This document shows positions 5,939 through 6,355 of a stretch of 6,355 bases of DNA, piece by piece. The number at the start of each line of letters is the position of its first letter. The stretch's first letter is position 1. This DNA comes from Clostridia bacterium (GTDB taxonomy: Bacteria; Bacillota; Clostridia; DUPQ01). The DNA is taken from contig JAUVJE010000141.1 in the NCBI GenBank assembly GCA_030592355.1, positions 1 through 6,355 on the forward strand. The letters are read 5' to 3'. The position numbers were made by a program, and so were the translations under genes. The notes below the pieces were generated by a model. The model ran no database searches. It had not been told where the DNA came from and saw only the letters and a list, made by a program, of their open reading frames with translations.

Positions 5939-6223
5939 ATGAAGAAGAAAAAAGGATTAGGTCAATTTATTTTAAACGGAGCTGCTGCGATTTTATGCGT
6001 GTATATTATTTATGTGCTGATTTCACAACAACCCGTCATAGAAGCAAAAAGGAAGCAAAAGGATGAGCTCGAACAATTCCTGATAATTTCGCAGGAACTT
6101 GAATTACAATTCAGAACCGAAATAAGCCTTGCGGAAAGCAGGTATTATATTGAAAAAGCAGCAATGGAAAAGCTTGGAATGCTAAAACCCGGTGACAGGG
6201 TTTTTATTGATATCAGGAAGTAA
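5939..6223 (+). CDS. Septum formation initiator family (DivIC/FtsB-like) protein
   Basis: A 94-residue single-pass membrane protein of the DivIC/FtsB family, which forms a coiled-coil complex with FtsL and DivIB/FtsQ at the division septum. Seen in order: a Lys-rich cytoplasmic tip (MKKKKG), a hydrophobic helix at about 9-29, a Glu/Lys/Gln-rich coiled-coil segment at about 33-65, and the family's diagnostic C-terminal motif YIEKAAMEKLGMLKPGDRVF (70-89). Length is typical. The start is supported by GGAAG (5928-5932) 6 nt upstream and by the strong promoter before it. It stands alone and divergent from thyA, unlike the usual divIC neighbourhood, so it may be a second paralogue rather than the main divIC; that is inference. 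Confidence 0.88.
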   Translation: MKKKKGLGQFILNGAAAILCVYIIYVLISQQPVIEAKRKQKDELEQFLIISQELELQFRTEISLAESRYYIEKAAMEKLGMLKPGDRVFIDIRK

Positions 6224-6224
6224 G

Positions 6225-6253
6225 TTGCACATACCGGGATTCTCGGGTAAAAT
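6225..6253 (+). promoter_or_regulatory. Possible promoter after divIC-like gene
   Basis: TTGCAC (6225-6230), 17 bp, then TAAAAT (6248-6253, 5 of 6 to TATAAT). The -35 matches only its TTG. The predicted start near 6260 coincides with the first base pairs of the hairpin at 6259-6315, which makes the arrangement worth noting. A small hairpin, TACC-GGG / CTC-g-GGTA (6232-6249), lies within the spacer. Confidence 0.3.
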
Positions 6254-6258
6254 AACAC

Positions 6259-6315
6259 AAATCAGGATGCGTTCCGGAAGATACCAATTATAATGAGGCG
6301 GATGCATCCTTATTT
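6259..6315 (+). other. Long imperfect hairpin downstream of divIC-like gene
   Basis: AAAT-c-AGGATGC (6259-6270) pairs with GCATCCT-t-ATTT (6304-6315), 11 of 12 positions. Four further inner pairs (6271-6274 with 6300-6303) include two G-U wobbles. The 3' side ends in TTATTT, which is a weak U-tract, so it might serve as an inefficient terminator for the division gene. It might equally be the first stem of a structured leader for a gene beyond the edge. The 10-bp palindrome GGATGCATCC (6300-6309) lies in the 3' arm. Confidence 0.5.
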
Positions 6316-6322
6316 AACATCA

Positions 6323-6346
6323 GGCAGTACTGAAAGAGGTGCTGTC
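6323..6346 (+). other. Second hairpin near right edge
   Basis: GGCAGTAC (6323-6330) and GTGCTGTC (6339-6346) can pair over 8 positions as RNA, with two G-U wobbles, around the loop TGAAAGAG. Together with the preceding hairpin this gives tandem stems in 130 bases without a supported gene. The window ends before any downstream gene, so function is open. Confidence 0.4.
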
Positions 6347-6355
6347 GTGTAAACT

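Noticed and set aside
5884..6066. 60-codon open frame overlapping the divIC-like gene
   Set aside because: It lies in another frame, has no ribosome binding site and starts within the promoter; the DivIC-type motif is in the 5939 frame.
6293..6352. A 19-codon ATG-initiated open frame near the right edge
   Set aside because: It has no Shine-Dalgarno sequence, runs through the hairpin arms, and its predicted peptide shows no recognisable features; chance frames of this length are common.
6321..6355. AGAGGTGC resembling the start of a lysine riboswitch
   Set aside because: Only eight bases match; the conserved GAA-type continuation after GTGC is absent and the window ends before other stems could be checked.

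Overview
This A+T-rich window has protein families and signals typical of a low-GC Gram-positive bacterium, most likely a member of the Clostridia. The signs are a GGDEF/HD-GYP fusion, a Bacillus-type ThyA, a DivIC-like division protein, perfect AGGAGG and extended -10 elements, and tightly packed genes. The assignment is inferred from protein character and gene style; no rRNA or tRNA is present to confirm it.

Layout. Positions 1-900 (+) hold the 3' part of a cyclic-di-GMP signalling gene, a GGDEF domain fused to an HD-GYP phosphodiesterase, whose start lies left of the window. A gap of about 200 bp with promoter-like signals leads into a two-gene unit on the + strand. This is an ABC-F ATPase (1099-2955) overlapped by 8 bp by a cytoplasmic-looking FnIII plus BNR/sialidase-like beta-propeller protein (2948-4276). 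A 47-bp convergent gap follows. On the - strand is a compact thymidylate pair, thyA (5664 to 4837) then dihydrofolate reductase (4827 to 4324). ThyA oxidises methylene-tetrahydrofolate to dihydrofolate while making dTMP, and DHFR reduces that dihydrofolate again, so the two genes close one cycle. Divergent from thyA, on the + strand, is a small DivIC/FtsB-type septum-formation protein (5939-6223). The last 130 bases hold no supported gene but contain several hairpins and a promoter-like pair, perhaps the structured leader of a gene beyond the edge.

The main unexplained structure is in the thyA/divIC-like divergent spacer. A nested, imperfect inverted repeat of about 122 bp (5745-5866) has all its arms centred on one axis near 5805. 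It lies between the two outward-facing promoters, so it probably acts as DNA (shared operator or foldback insertion) rather than as part of either transcript. Other points of interest are a perfect extended -10 only 7 nt before the ABC-F start codon (possible leaderless mRNA), the unusual translational coupling of an ABC-F protein to a beta-propeller protein, and a DHFR with Glu in place of the usual bacterial catalytic Asp. I did not find a CRISPR array, an insertion sequence with a transposase, or a recognisable defence system.
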